This document shows, piece after piece, positions 17,350 through 25,448 of a stretch of 64,000 bases of DNA. Under the pieces are notes generated by a model. That model worked only from the letters and a program-made list of their open reading frames with translations. It was not told where the DNA came from and made no database searches. The DNA is from Clostridium_AM tanneri (GTDB lineage: Bacteria > Bacillota > Clostridia > Clostridiales > Clostridiaceae): positions 62,001 to 126,000 of the forward strand of contig NZ_JARUJP010000006.1 in assembly GCF_033659955.1 (NCBI RefSeq). Reading direction: 5' to 3'. The first letter of the stretch is position 1. Each line of letters starts with the position of its first letter. The translations under genes were made by a program, and so were the position numbers.

Positions 17350-18039
17350 TTATTCCTTTCTCCATCTATAACCAGTGCCCCAAACAGTTTCTATGTATAA
17401 TGTATCTGAAGATCTATCCTCAATCTTCGCTCTCAGTCTTCTTATGTTAACATCTACTATTTTTGTATCTCCTACAAAATTATACCCCCAGACTGTGTCT
17501 AGTAGTTCATTTCTTGTAAAAGCTCTTCCAGGACTCTCCAGGAAAAGTTTCATGAGAATAAATTCCTTTGGAGTAAGTGATAGTTCTTTATTATTCTTAA
17601 ACACCTTTTGTGAGTATATATCTAAAACAAAGGGTCCACTATTTAAGGTTTCGCATTGCAATTTTTCTTCTTTCTCAACCATTCTTCTCATCAAAGATTT
17701 TGCCCTAAGTATTACCTCCAATGGATTAAAGGGCTTTACAACATAGTCATCTGCACCAAACTCCAGTCCTTTTATTCTGTCTTCATCCTGTCCTCTGGCT
17801 GTAAGCATAATTATTCCAATATTAGAAAAATCCTTTCTTAGCTTTTCACATACCTGAAAACCATCAATTCCCGGAAGCATAACATCCAGAAGAACAACAT
17901 CTGGATTTTCTAACCTTGCCTTCTCCAGACCTTCTTCCCCAGAGCTGGATTCTACAACTAAAAAATTATGCCTTTGAAAATTAATTTTTAAAAATCCTCT
18001 AATACTCTCTTCATCTTCTATTATCAATACCTTGCTCAC
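17350..18039 (-). CDS. OmpR/PhoB-family response regulator
   Basis: A 229-residue regulator. The receiver domain (about 1-118) has IIEDEE, the phosphoacceptor Asp in DVVLLDVMLPGIDG, the Thr in IIMLTARGQ and the Lys in DDYVVKPF. The winged-helix DNA-binding domain (about 130-228) has LTPKEFILMKLF and VDVNIRRLRAKIE. The start is the GTG at 18039, with CAGGAGG 9 bases upstream; an in-frame ATG at 18081 has no ribosome binding site. It heads the regulator-kinase-lipoprotein operon. Pho-box-like repeats 80-110 bases upstream suggest autoregulation. Confidence 0.93.
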   Translation of the reverse strand: MSKVLIIEDEESIRGFLKINFQRHNFLVVESSSGEEGLEKARLENPDVVLLDVMLPGIDGFQVCEKLRKDFSNIGIIMLTARGQDEDRIKGLEFGADDYVVKPFNPLEVILRAKSLMRRMVEKEEKLQCETLNSGPFVLDIYSQKVFKNNKELSLTPKEFILMKLFLESPGRAFTRNELLDTVWGYNFVGDTKIVDVNIRRLRAKIEDRSSDTLYIETVWGTGYRWRKE

Positions 18040-18103
18040 CGTACAACCTCCTGTTAGTAATATTATTCTGTATTTCAACAAAAGGAAAGCTTGTCTTTAT
18101 ATT

Positions 18104-18148
18104 ATTATATAATTTTTGTTAATACAATAAGTTACAATAGCATTACAG
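18104..18148 (-). promoter_or_regulatory. Pho-box-like repeats and -10 element of the two-component operon
   Basis: Read on the minus strand: CTGTAAT (18148-18142), TTGTAAC (18137-18131) and TTGTATT (18127-18121), at steps of 11 and 10 bases. Eleven bases further is TATAAT (18109-18104). This is the arrangement of an activator-dependent PhoB-type promoter in which the repeats replace the -35. The TTGTAAC core is identical to that upstream of the deacetylase at 13432. Confidence 0.55.
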
Positions 18149-18162
18149 AGTTTATAATTTAC

Positions 18163-18942
18163 CTATTTTCTACTATATCCGCTTAATGCCAATAACACCT
18201 GTGATGGTAGATAGAATATCCAAACTAGAAATCCTGAAACAGCTGAAATCTCAATGCTATCTATAAATAAATTCTGTGCTATGCTTGATAGAGCAACATT
18301 TATATCACAAAGTAGAAATAAAGTTATGCCAATAGAAATTAAATATTTACTATAAACTGGATAGAAATTTCCCTTAACAGTTTTCCAGCCAGTGTAAACA
18401 CTATAAGATAGTATAACAGCATAAATACTTCCCAAAGTTAAAGTAACTTCACTTAAGCTGGTGTTGTTTGTTCCTTCATTAAAGCTACCTGTAAGTATCC
18501 TAGAAATTATAATAACTAATATTATTGCTAATGTTAACCAAGTTAACTTATCTTTCTTTCTTATTGCTCTCCTATGTCGTTTTATGTAGGTTATTTGTAC
18601 TAAACAAAATACAAGTATACCTAAGGTATTAAAATCTAAAATCACCATAAACAAGTCAGCTACAGCAGTTAAAAAAAATGCCAATTTTAGTAATCTAGTA
18701 TCTTTTTTATCATGTCCTTTACTTCCTATTAAAACAGTAAGCAGTAAACATAGTAATATTCCCACATACTTTAATACAGCTGAATACATACATCTAAAAT
18801 TTGTATTGTAATCAATATAAATAAATGAACAATATATCAATATCTCTGTAATAATTATAATTCTTACTATTACAGGCTTATAAATATATATTTTTATAAT
18901 AATCACTTCCTGAATATAATATTTTCTATATATTATATTCAT
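18163..18942 (-). CDS. YhhN/TMEM86-like integral membrane protein
   Basis: Up to 259 residues and almost entirely hydrophobic, with about eight membrane segments. The core LAFFLTAVADLFMVILDF, QITYIKRHRRA and YLISIGITLFLLCDINVAL resemble the YhhN family (TMEM86 in animals, where it hydrolyses lysoplasmalogen). The match is by motif impression. Clostridia make plasmalogens, so such an activity would be plausible but is inference. The start is uncertain: the first 40 residues are very AT-rich in codons and the ATG at 18942 has no clear ribosome binding site. The gene is preceded by the thr-operon terminator. Confidence 0.6.
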   Translation of the reverse strand: MNIIYRKYYIQEVIIIKIYIYKPVIVRIIIITEILIYCSFIYIDYNTNFRCMYSAVLKYVGILLCLLLTVLIGSKGHDKKDTRLLKLAFFLTAVADLFMVILDFNTLGILVFCLVQITYIKRHRRAIRKKDKLTWLTLAIILVIIISRILTGSFNEGTNNTSLSEVTLTLGSIYAVILSYSVYTGWKTVKGNFYPVYSKYLISIGITLFLLCDINVALSSIAQNLFIDSIEISAVSGFLVWIFYLPSQVLLALSGYSRK

Positions 18943-18964
18943 GTGAATTATAAATTAAACTATT

Positions 18965-19012
18965 ATGAACTACAACTCATCTTTTTAAGAAAGCATTGAG
19001 CTGTAGTTCATT
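18965..19012 (-). terminator. Terminator of the hom-thrC-thrB operon
   Basis: GAACTACAACTCA and TGAGCTGTAGTTC form a hairpin 20 bases past the thrB stop. Its loop region AAGAAAGCATTGAG also occurs in the hairpin at 45075-45118. Confidence 0.75.
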
Positions 19013-19032
19013 TTCAGAATTAAGCTATAATA

Positions 19033-19932
19033 TTAATATGATCCAACTTTTATTCCTTCCATATCTGGTTCCAACAATATGACCTTCCACTGATCTTCAA
19101 AACTGCTTAAAAAGCTTTTAACTTCCTTTTCAAACCTTTCTTCATCTTTAGGCTCTACCACAGCCATAAGTGTAGAACCAGAACCGCTGATAAATTCTCC
19201 TATAGCCCCTATTTCTCTAGCTTTATCTAATATTAGTTCTGCGTTTTTAATTAGAGTTTTTCTATAAGGCTGATGAATTCTATCACCAAAGCAAGTTCTA
19301 AGTTTGTCAAACTCCCCATTGTACAGAGCACTTATCAGCATAGCAGATCTTGATATATTAAAAACACAGTCTTCCTTTAAATAGCTCTTTGGAAGTACCC
19401 CTCTTGACATAGCTGTACTTACTTGAAAATTTGGTATCATTGCTGCAAATTTTAACTTATGAGGCAACTGTACCTTTGAATAGCTCACCTTTTCTCCTTC
19501 TTGCAGTGAAACAACCATTCCTCCTACTGCTGCAGGAACTATATTGTCAGGATGACCTTCTATTTCTGTAGCCACCTCTATTATTTTATCCATAGACATA
19601 ACCTCACCCATAAGGGCATTAGCCGCAGCAACTCCTCCAACTATACAAGCAGCGCTACTTCCAAGTCCTCTACATATAGGTATATCGCATCTGGAAACAT
19701 TTATATAAAACCCATCATAATTATAGTCAAACCTACTTAATGTTTTTATCATGCTAGTATATATCAAATTTTCCCTATAATCATCTTGACTTCTCTGTCC
19801 GTTATTATAAATTTCAGTTTCTCCACATTTCTCTTCAACTTCAATTTCATTATATAGCTTCAAAGCCATTCCTAAGGTATCAAAACCTGGCCCCATATTA
19901 GCAGTTGTAGCAGGTATTCTAACTTTTATCAT
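19033..19932 (-). CDS. thrB: Homoserine kinase ThrB
   Basis: A 299-residue GHMP-family kinase that phosphorylates L-homoserine to O-phosphohomoserine in threonine synthesis. Motif 1 is VRIPATTANMGPGFDTLG (residues 3-20). The ATP-binding motif is PICRGLGSSAACIVGG (about 85-100) and the C-terminal motif is FISGSGSTLMAVV. Length and motif spacing are typical. An AGGAGG-type site precedes the ATG. It is the last gene of the hom-thrC-thrB operon, 75 bases after thrC, and is followed by a terminator. Confidence 0.97.
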   Translation of the reverse strand: MIKVRIPATTANMGPGFDTLGMALKLYNEIEVEEKCGETEIYNNGQRSQDDYRENLIYTSMIKTLSRFDYNYDGFYINVSRCDIPICRGLGSSAACIVGGVAAANALMGEVMSMDKIIEVATEIEGHPDNIVPAAVGGMVVSLQEGEKVSYSKVQLPHKLKFAAMIPNFQVSTAMSRGVLPKSYLKEDCVFNISRSAMLISALYNGEFDKLRTCFGDRIHQPYRKTLIKNAELILDKAREIGAIGEFISGSGSTLMAVVEPKDEERFEKEVKSFLSSFEDQWKVILLEPDMEGIKVGSY

Positions 19933-20007
19933 AAATTTTTCCTCCTTCCTAATTCACAAGGTTTTTGTATACATTGAATTTTCTAGTTTAATTAAGATAC
20001 ATCAAAT

Positions 20008-21063
20008 TTATTTATGAATTATTTCTTCTTCTATTACTTTAAAATCACAAGGTAATGTTACTATATCTCCTCCTGAATTCACTGCAGTATCTGGATCTTT
20101 AAGCCCGTTTCCTGTAAGTATACATACAACCTTGCTATCTCCCTTAATTCTTCCTTCCTTATAGAGCTTATATAATCCTGCTATTGATATGCAAGAAGCT
20201 GGCTCAGCAAATATTCCCTCTAAGCTTGCTAACATCTTATAAGCCTTTAATATTTCCTCATCACTTATTTTGTCTATAACTCCCTTCGACTCTACTAAGG
20301 CTGATACTGCCTTTTTCCAGCTTGCAGGGTTTCCGATTCTTATTGCTGTTGCTATAGTCTCAGGATTTTCTACCACTTTATTGTTAACTATAGGAGCAGC
20401 TCCTTCTGCTTGAAAGCCTATCATTTTAGGTAAATTATCTATTTTACCTATTTCCTTATATTCCATAAAACCCTTCCAATAAGCAGTTATATTCCCCGCA
20501 TTTCCCACAGGTATTGATACATAATCTGGACTTTCACCAAGCTGTTCACATAATTCAAAGGCAGCAGTTTTTTGTCCTTCTATTCTATAAGGGTTTATTG
20601 AATTTACTAGTGTTATAGGATGCTTTTCTGATATTTCCTTAACCATATTTAAGGCATCATCAAAATTTCCATCAATAGCTATTACCTTTGCCCCGTAGGC
20701 TAATGCCTGTGCTAGTTTTCCCATTGCTATTTTCTTATTTGGTATTATGACTATAGATTTTATACCAGCTTTTGCGGCATAGGCAGCGGCTGCTGCAGAA
20801 GTATTTCCTGTAGAAGCACATATTATAGCCTTTGAACCTTCTTCTACAGCTTTAGTTACTGCCATAGTCATCCCTCTGTCCTTAAAAGACCCTGTTGGAT
20901 TTAATCCTTCATATTTTAAATATATTTCAAGTCCAGGCATAAGTTTTTCAATATTCTCTGCTCTAATTAATGGTGTGTTACCTTCACATAAACTAATTAT
21001 TCTTGTACCTTCATTAACAGGCAAAAACTCTCTGTAATTTTCTATAAGACCCATCCATTTCAT
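20008..21063 (-). CDS. thrC: Threonine synthase ThrC
   Basis: A 351-residue PLP enzyme that converts O-phosphohomoserine to threonine. The PLP-binding Lys lies in NPTGSFKDRGMT (about residues 56-67), and the phosphate-binding loop of the fold is seen in PVGNAGNITAYW. SEGNTPL-type substrate contacts appear as SLCEGNTPLI. The length fits the short bacterial form. It lies 21 bases after hom and shares its transcript. Confidence 0.97.
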   Translation of the reverse strand: MKWMGLIENYREFLPVNEGTRIISLCEGNTPLIRAENIEKLMPGLEIYLKYEGLNPTGSFKDRGMTMAVTKAVEEGSKAIICASTGNTSAAAAAYAAKAGIKSIVIIPNKKIAMGKLAQALAYGAKVIAIDGNFDDALNMVKEISEKHPITLVNSINPYRIEGQKTAAFELCEQLGESPDYVSIPVGNAGNITAYWKGFMEYKEIGKIDNLPKMIGFQAEGAAPIVNNKVVENPETIATAIRIGNPASWKKAVSALVESKGVIDKISDEEILKAYKMLASLEGIFAEPASCISIAGLYKLYKEGRIKGDSKVVCILTGNGLKDPDTAVNSGGDIVTLPCDFKVIEEEIIHK

Positions 21064-21084
21064 TTTTTAATCCCCCAATTTTAA

Positions 21085-22329
21085 TTAATCTTCTAACATC
21101 ATCATTTTTTTAATATTATTACAATCTATCTTTTCTCTTAAAGTTTCTATATTTCTATCTAATACAGCTTCATTTTCTGACTTTACAAAGGCTGCAACCT
21201 CATCTTCTAAACCATACATGCCTTTAGTAATAATCTTACAATAAGGAAACAGTTCAGATAAACCTGCCATAGCATCTACTCTATTCCTTGTATTTACTCT
21301 TAGAAGCCATTTATTTTCTTTTCTCCAAAGGGTATCTACCGATGCTTCGTTATAATCAAATAAAATTCCCTTCTCTTTCTTATTTTGAATAATATCCACT
21401 ATATCAGAGAACACAGCACTAGCAGTAGGAAACATTCCTGCTCCCTTACCTGTGAATACTACATCCCCAACTGCATCTCCATCTATTAAAATAGCATTAT
21501 ACTCATTTTCAATTCTACCTAGGGTAGAATTCTTTCTTACCATGACCGGAGAAACAGAAGCATATATACTATTATCCTGATATTCCCCAATTGCCAGTAA
21601 TTTAATTTCAAAACCTTCACCTTGGGCATATTGAAAATCCACAGTATCAATATCAGTTATCCCATTGATTTTAATGTTTTTCCAGTTAACCTTCTCTTCA
21701 AAGGCCATAGTGGAAAGTATTGATAACTTTCTGGCTGCATCATAGCCCATTACATCACTTTCTGGATTCGCCTCAGCAAAACCCATATCTTGTGCAAGTT
21801 TTAGTGCCTCTTCATAGCTCATATTTTCCTTGCTCATTTTTGATAATATAAAATTTGTTGTTCCATTAAGAATAGCCTTAATACCTTTTATGTTATTTCC
21901 TACAAGACACTCGCTTAAGGATTTTAGAATAGGTATTCCTCCTCCTACGCTGGCTTCAAATCTTAGTACAACTCCATTTTTGTTTGCTATATCTAAAAGT
22001 TCTCCTCCATGCTCTGCTATTAAATCCTTATTTGCTGTAACCACATGTTTCTTTAACTGCAATGCTCTTTTAACATATTCATAAGCTGGGTTTACTCCCC
22101 CCATAGCCTCAACTACTATATCTACATTTCCTCTAAATATATCCTCAATATCCTTTGTTAGGATATTTATATTGTCGCTTTCTTTGTGTTTCTCTAAATT
22201 CCTAACTAATACGTTAGATAGGATTAATTCATCCTTAATATTTTTTCTCAATCTATTTTTATTTTTTAATATAAGTTCAGCTACCCCACTACCTACAGTG
22301 CCATAGCCAAGCATAGCTATACAAGTCAT
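21085..22329 (-). CDS. hom: Homoserine dehydrogenase Hom
   Basis: A 414-residue enzyme that reduces aspartate semialdehyde to homoserine with NAD(P)H, the branch point to threonine and methionine. The Rossmann motif is GYGTVGSGV (residues 8-16). The catalytic domain has VVTANKDLIAEHG and ILNGTTNFILSKM. The last 75 residues look like a degenerate ACT regulatory domain, the usual site of threonine feedback. The ATG at 22329 follows AGGAGGGATAGAG, which itself lies inside the leader ORF at 22289-22390, so translation of the two may be linked. Transcription is governed by two upstream T-boxes. Confidence 0.97.
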   Translation of the reverse strand: MTCIAMLGYGTVGSGVAELILKNKNRLRKNIKDELILSNVLVRNLEKHKESDNINILTKDIEDIFRGNVDIVVEAMGGVNPAYEYVKRALQLKKHVVTANKDLIAEHGGELLDIANKNGVVLRFEASVGGGIPILKSLSECLVGNNIKGIKAILNGTTNFILSKMSKENMSYEEALKLAQDMGFAEANPESDVMGYDAARKLSILSTMAFEEKVNWKNIKINGITDIDTVDFQYAQGEGFEIKLLAIGEYQDNSIYASVSPVMVRKNSTLGRIENEYNAILIDGDAVGDVVFTGKGAGMFPTASAVFSDIVDIIQNKKEKGILFDYNEASVDTLWRKENKWLLRVNTRNRVDAMAGLSELFPYCKIITKGMYGLEDEVAAFVKSENEAVLDRNIETLREKIDCNNIKKMMMLED

Positions 22330-22390
22330 CTCTATCCCTCCTATTTTTAAATAATTTCATTAAAATACTACTGGTGGTTATGGTTTTCAT
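22289..22390 (-). CDS. Thr-codon-rich leader ORF overlapping hom
   Basis: A 33-codon frame with its own strong ribosome binding site GGGAGG and an ATG at 22390. It begins MKTITTSSILM; the Thr codons at positions 3, 5 and 6 are all ACC, which looks like a minority Thr codon in this AT-rich DNA. The frame contains the ribosome binding site of hom and ends 41 bases inside hom in another frame. The N-terminus recalls threonine leader peptides such as E. coli ThrL. A translated leader that couples hom translation to tRNA-Thr charging is my inference; the C-terminal part is probably not a functional protein. Confidence 0.5.
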   Translation of the reverse strand: MKTITTSSILMKLFKNRRDRDDLYSYAWLWHCR

Positions 22391-22439
22391 GATTATTCCT
22401 CCCTTAATTTTTAATTTTTTCAATATATTGTATATTTGT

Positions 22440-22722
22440 AAAAAAATAAAACCCATCCCAAAAATGGGACGAGTTATGATCGCGGTTCCACCCAAATTAT
22501 AGCTATAAAATTAAAATTAAGTTTTTAATCACCTAATTTTAATTAACGACAAAAGTTAAGCTATCACTTTAAACTGTTAACGCCAGAAAGCGAAGGATGC
22601 CTACTAAAATTCAGCATTTAGCTCAGAGGTGGTTTTCAATAGTTCTTAAACAAGAAATCTTTCAGCCAATGGATTTCCATCTCTGTGATTAGAATACTAT
22701 TTACTCTTCCTCATCATTGCAT
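22440..22722 (-). promoter_or_regulatory. T-box riboswitch 2 (promoter-distal), Thr (ACC) specifier
   Basis: Reads 5' to 3' on the minus strand. It has GAGG-AAGAGTA, stem AATAGT/ACTATT, then GAAA-ACC-A followed by CCTC pairing GAGG. The specifier is ACC (22633-22631), Thr. A stem III region ending in GGCGTTAA and the T-box GGGTGGAACCGCGAT (22491-22477) follow. The terminator arms GTCCCA and TGGGAT precede a T-rich run at 22441-22450. Uncharged tRNA-Thr should favour readthrough into hom. Confidence 0.9.
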
Positions 22723-22744
22723 TTATTTGTATTATATTTTTAAA

Positions 22745-23015
22745 AAAACAAAAAACTCCCCTCAATTTTGAGGCGAGCATACATCGCGGTTCCACTCAAA
22801 TTAATAGTATAAATAAATCTCTGATTTAAACATCGGTATTTAAAACTATCATCTCTAAACCATTAACGCTGGCTACGGACATACCTACTAATTTCAGTAC
22901 TCAACTCTAAGGTGGTTTTCAATAATTCTTGAACAAGAAACCTTTCAGCGAATCAGTTTCTCTCTCTTTGAACAGTAATATATTTACTCGTCCTTGTCAT
23001 TGCTTTTTTAATATT
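22745..23015 (-). promoter_or_regulatory. T-box riboswitch 1 (promoter-proximal), Thr (ACC) specifier
   Basis: It has the same architecture as the downstream copy: AAGG-ACGAGTA, AGAGAG, then GAAA-ACC-A followed by CCTT pairing AAGG. The specifier is ACC (22916-22914), Thr. The T-box GAGTGGAACCGCGAT (about 22797-22783) and a terminator with arms GCCTCAA/TTGAGGGG and a T-run (22775-22745) follow. Copies 1 and 2 are clearly homologous but diverged. RNA polymerase must pass both terminators to reach hom. Confidence 0.9.
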
Positions 23016-23025
23016 ATTTTATATC

Positions 23026-23054
23026 ATTGTATTCTGAAAATTCAACAATGTCAA
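23026..23054 (-). promoter_or_regulatory. Promoter of the hom-thrC-thrB operon
   Basis: On the minus strand a consensus -35 TTGACA (23054-23049) and a -10 TACAAT (23031-23026) are separated by exactly 17 bases. It lies directly upstream of T-box 1. No separate promoter was found before T-box 2, so both leaders are on one transcript. Confidence 0.88.
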
Positions 23055-23199
23055 TAGGTAAATATGAAATAGTTATCTATATTTACATTTTCTTAACAAA
23101 TTAATAATTTTATATTATAGAATTATTATGCTAATCCTATTTAGAAACTATTCATTGATTTTATATTTGTTTGGCTTATTTAAAAGAAATTTTATTAAT

Positions 23200-24234
23200 T
23201 TATAGTTTGCCTAAAAACTTAAGATTAATATAATCAAAGATTTCTTGTTTCTTTTTAACTAAAGCAGCAGATTTTTTGTCATTAATGTTTACTTTAAGTA
23301 ATATATACTGAGCCAGAAAAGATTCAAAAGGAAGCCACCCTACATGAGTAGTAGGAACTATATACCTATTCGCGCCCTTCATTTCCTTAAAAAGCATAGT
23401 CCTACTTTTTAAAGGCAGTGTTTCATCAAACAAAGCATCTATAAAGGTAACCTTGGACTTATCCAGTAAATGGGCATAGGAAATAGGATCTATTCTAAAT
23501 AAAGGATGTATGAATTTATTTCCTATTATTTCTGATAGATTCATCTCTTTAACTATAGGAAATTGTTCCTTATATATGTTATACAACCTTGCTTTATCCT
23601 GCAAATAATACTCACTATTTAATCCCTTCTCAAAAAGTCTCCTAGCAAAAGCAGTTACATGGGATTCGTGTAATATTTTTGGGATATATCCTCCTGTAGT
23701 CATGAATATTGTCTGCTCTATTCTTTTGTCAATGGATGCTAATATTGATGAAATCATACCTCCCAAACAATAGCCTACTACACAATTATTTTCATTCCAA
23801 ATTTTCTGCTGTTGTAATAAATCTATAGTAGTCCTAACATCAACTACTGCATGCTCCCAAAATTGATACATAAGCTTAATATCCGGCCATATATAGCTCC
23901 GCCCACTTACTGACTTATCCTCTACACGAGTGTAGTTACCAGGTAGAATAATAATAGTTGAGTTAACTCCAACGGAAGCAAGATGAGTTCCAAGCCAAAG
24001 CATAAATTTAATATTTCTGCTCCCAAGACCATGAAGAATAAGCACCGAAGCTCTAGTTCCCCCTCTTGGAGTAAAATTATACAATTCAACATTTTCAGTT
24101 CCAGGAGCTGGATTTCTGTATAAAGTTTTATATCTTATATAGCTGCATTTATAAAAAGTTCCTTTCAAAATATGTCCTTGAATAAAATCTATAGTTTTCT
24201 TATTATAAGAAAAGTCAATTATCACTTTTACCAT
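23200..24234 (-). CDS. Alpha/beta hydrolase with a Cys nucleophile elbow
   Basis: A 344-residue cytoplasmic protein of the alpha/beta hydrolase fold. The oxyanion region is LILHGLGSR. The nucleophile elbow is GYCLGG (about residue 177), with Cys in place of the usual Ser, as in dienelactone hydrolases and PHA synthases. A candidate acid is Asp in FIDALFDETLP and the catalytic His is in TTHVGW. It is too short and unlike PhaC class I, and no phaE or phaB is nearby, so polymer synthesis is not claimed. The ATG follows GGAGGG closely. It stands alone between the thr promoter and the divergent tag gene. Confidence 0.75.
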   Translation of the reverse strand: MVKVIIDFSYNKKTIDFIQGHILKGTFYKCSYIRYKTLYRNPAPGTENVELYNFTPRGGTRASVLILHGLGSRNIKFMLWLGTHLASVGVNSTIIILPGNYTRVEDKSVSGRSYIWPDIKLMYQFWEHAVVDVRTTIDLLQQQKIWNENNCVVGYCLGGMISSILASIDKRIEQTIFMTTGGYIPKILHESHVTAFARRLFEKGLNSEYYLQDKARLYNIYKEQFPIVKEMNLSEIIGNKFIHPLFRIDPISYAHLLDKSKVTFIDALFDETLPLKSRTMLFKEMKGANRYIVPTTHVGWLPFESFLAQYILLKVNINDKKSAALVKKKQEIFDYINLKFLGKL

Positions 24235-24426
24235 ATCCCTCCAATTGCTTCCTTATTATTTATATGTTACTAAATAAGTTCTATATAACCACTTTATACC
24301 TGTAATACCCTAATCCTTTATATGTTAACTTAAATTTGTTATTATATATAAATAAAGGATTAAATACCGTTGCCTATAGGAATATTTAAACTATTAAAAA
24401 ATAAAATATTAGAAGGTGATAAAAGT

Positions 24427-24996
24427 ATGGAAAGGTGTTCTTGGTGCGGAACTGACCCTATTTATATAAAATATCATGATGAAGAGTGGGGTGTTCCTGT
24501 TCATGATGAAAGAAAACATTTTGAATTTTTAGTATTAGAGTCTGCCCAGGCCGGCCTTAGCTGGATAACAATTTTAAGAAAAAGGGAAAACTATAGAAAA
24601 GCTTATGATAACTTTGCCCCTGAAAAAGTTGCCTTATATTCAGAAGAAAAGATAAATGAACTACTTGAAAATCAAGGGATTATAAGAAATAGACGAAAGA
24701 TTGAAGCTTCAGTTAACAATGCTCAAATGTTTCTTAAAATACAAGAAGAGTTTGGAAGCTTTGATAATTACATATGGAAGTTTGTAGATTACAATCCCAT
24801 TGTTAACCATTGGGAAAGCCTATCTGAAGTCCCTGCAAGCTCTGAGTTGTCAGATAGAGTCAGCAAGGACTTAAAAAGAAGAGGTTTTAAGTTTTTAGGC
24901 TCTATTATAGTTTATTCTCACCTGCAAGCAACAGGGATTATAAATGATCACATAACAGGTTGCTTTAGACATAAACAGCTAATAGATGAAAAATAA
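24427..24996 (+). CDS. tag: DNA-3-methyladenine glycosylase I (Tag)
   Basis: A 189-residue base-excision repair enzyme that removes 3-methyladenine from alkylated DNA. Residues 1-17 (MERCSWCGTDPIYIKYH) contain Cys4 and His17, and NDHITGCFRHK near the end holds the other His and Cys of the structural zinc site known for this family. The region HDERKHFEFLVLESAQAGLSW is diagnostic. The ATG at 24427 follows GAAGGTGAT and gives the standard length; an in-frame extension upstream lacks a good start. The gene is monocistronic and convergent with the small gene at 25012. Confidence 0.96.
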   Translation: MERCSWCGTDPIYIKYHDEEWGVPVHDERKHFEFLVLESAQAGLSWITILRKRENYRKAYDNFAPEKVALYSEEKINELLENQGIIRNRRKIEASVNNAQMFLKIQEEFGSFDNYIWKFVDYNPIVNHWESLSEVPASSELSDRVSKDLKRRGFKFLGSIIVYSHLQATGIINDHITGCFRHKQLIDEK

Positions 24997-25011
24997 TACT
25001 TTCTTAATTAA

Positions 25012-25308
25012 CTATTTAAAAAGCTTTCCTCCACCAAAAGAGAAGTTCCATTTAAAATTTAAGGTAATTAATGAATTGTTAGTCTTAAGTTTTAATGTTT
25101 TAGATTTAGATGGAGGAAAGTTACAAGAGTTCTCATACACCACAGTATTTTCCCCATTTTCTTCACTTATTGAAGTATAATCGTCATCCTCTACTTCTGC
25201 TTGCTTATTTACAAAACATCTTATTAGTGCATCATTTCTTATTTTTCTTGAAAAAACATATGCTGCCACCATAACTATAGTGGACCCTAAAACTAAAGTT
25301 TTTCTCAT
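25012..25308 (-). CDS. Small hypothetical protein with N-terminal membrane segment
   Basis: A 98-residue protein of unknown family. MRKTLVLGSTIVMVAAYVF (residues 1-19) is a single membrane anchor or signal segment. An acidic patch, EVEDDDYTSISEENGEN, and a basic C-terminal part follow. The ATG at 25308 is chosen because AAAGGAGAA lies just upstream; an in-frame extension to 25353 lacks one. It is convergent with tag, 15 bases away, and has no obvious partner. Confidence 0.6.
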   Translation of the reverse strand: MRKTLVLGSTIVMVAAYVFSRKIRNDALIRCFVNKQAEVEDDDYTSISEENGENTVVYENSCNFPPSKSKTLKLKTNNSLITLNFKWNFSFGGGKLFK

Positions 25309-25448
25309 AGAATTCTCCTTTCGATTAATTCGATTAATTAGTAAGTCTTTCATAATATTTTTCCCAGATATTTATTTTTAACACACAAATAATTTATAAC
25401 CTCTTCATATTTTTCAGGACAAAAGAGAAGAGGTTTATCTTCTGTACT

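Noticed and set aside
22440..23054. A separate promoter before T-box 2
   Set aside because: TATAAT-like sequences exist in the spacer, but no -35 lies at 16-18 bases, so one promoter for both leaders is simpler.
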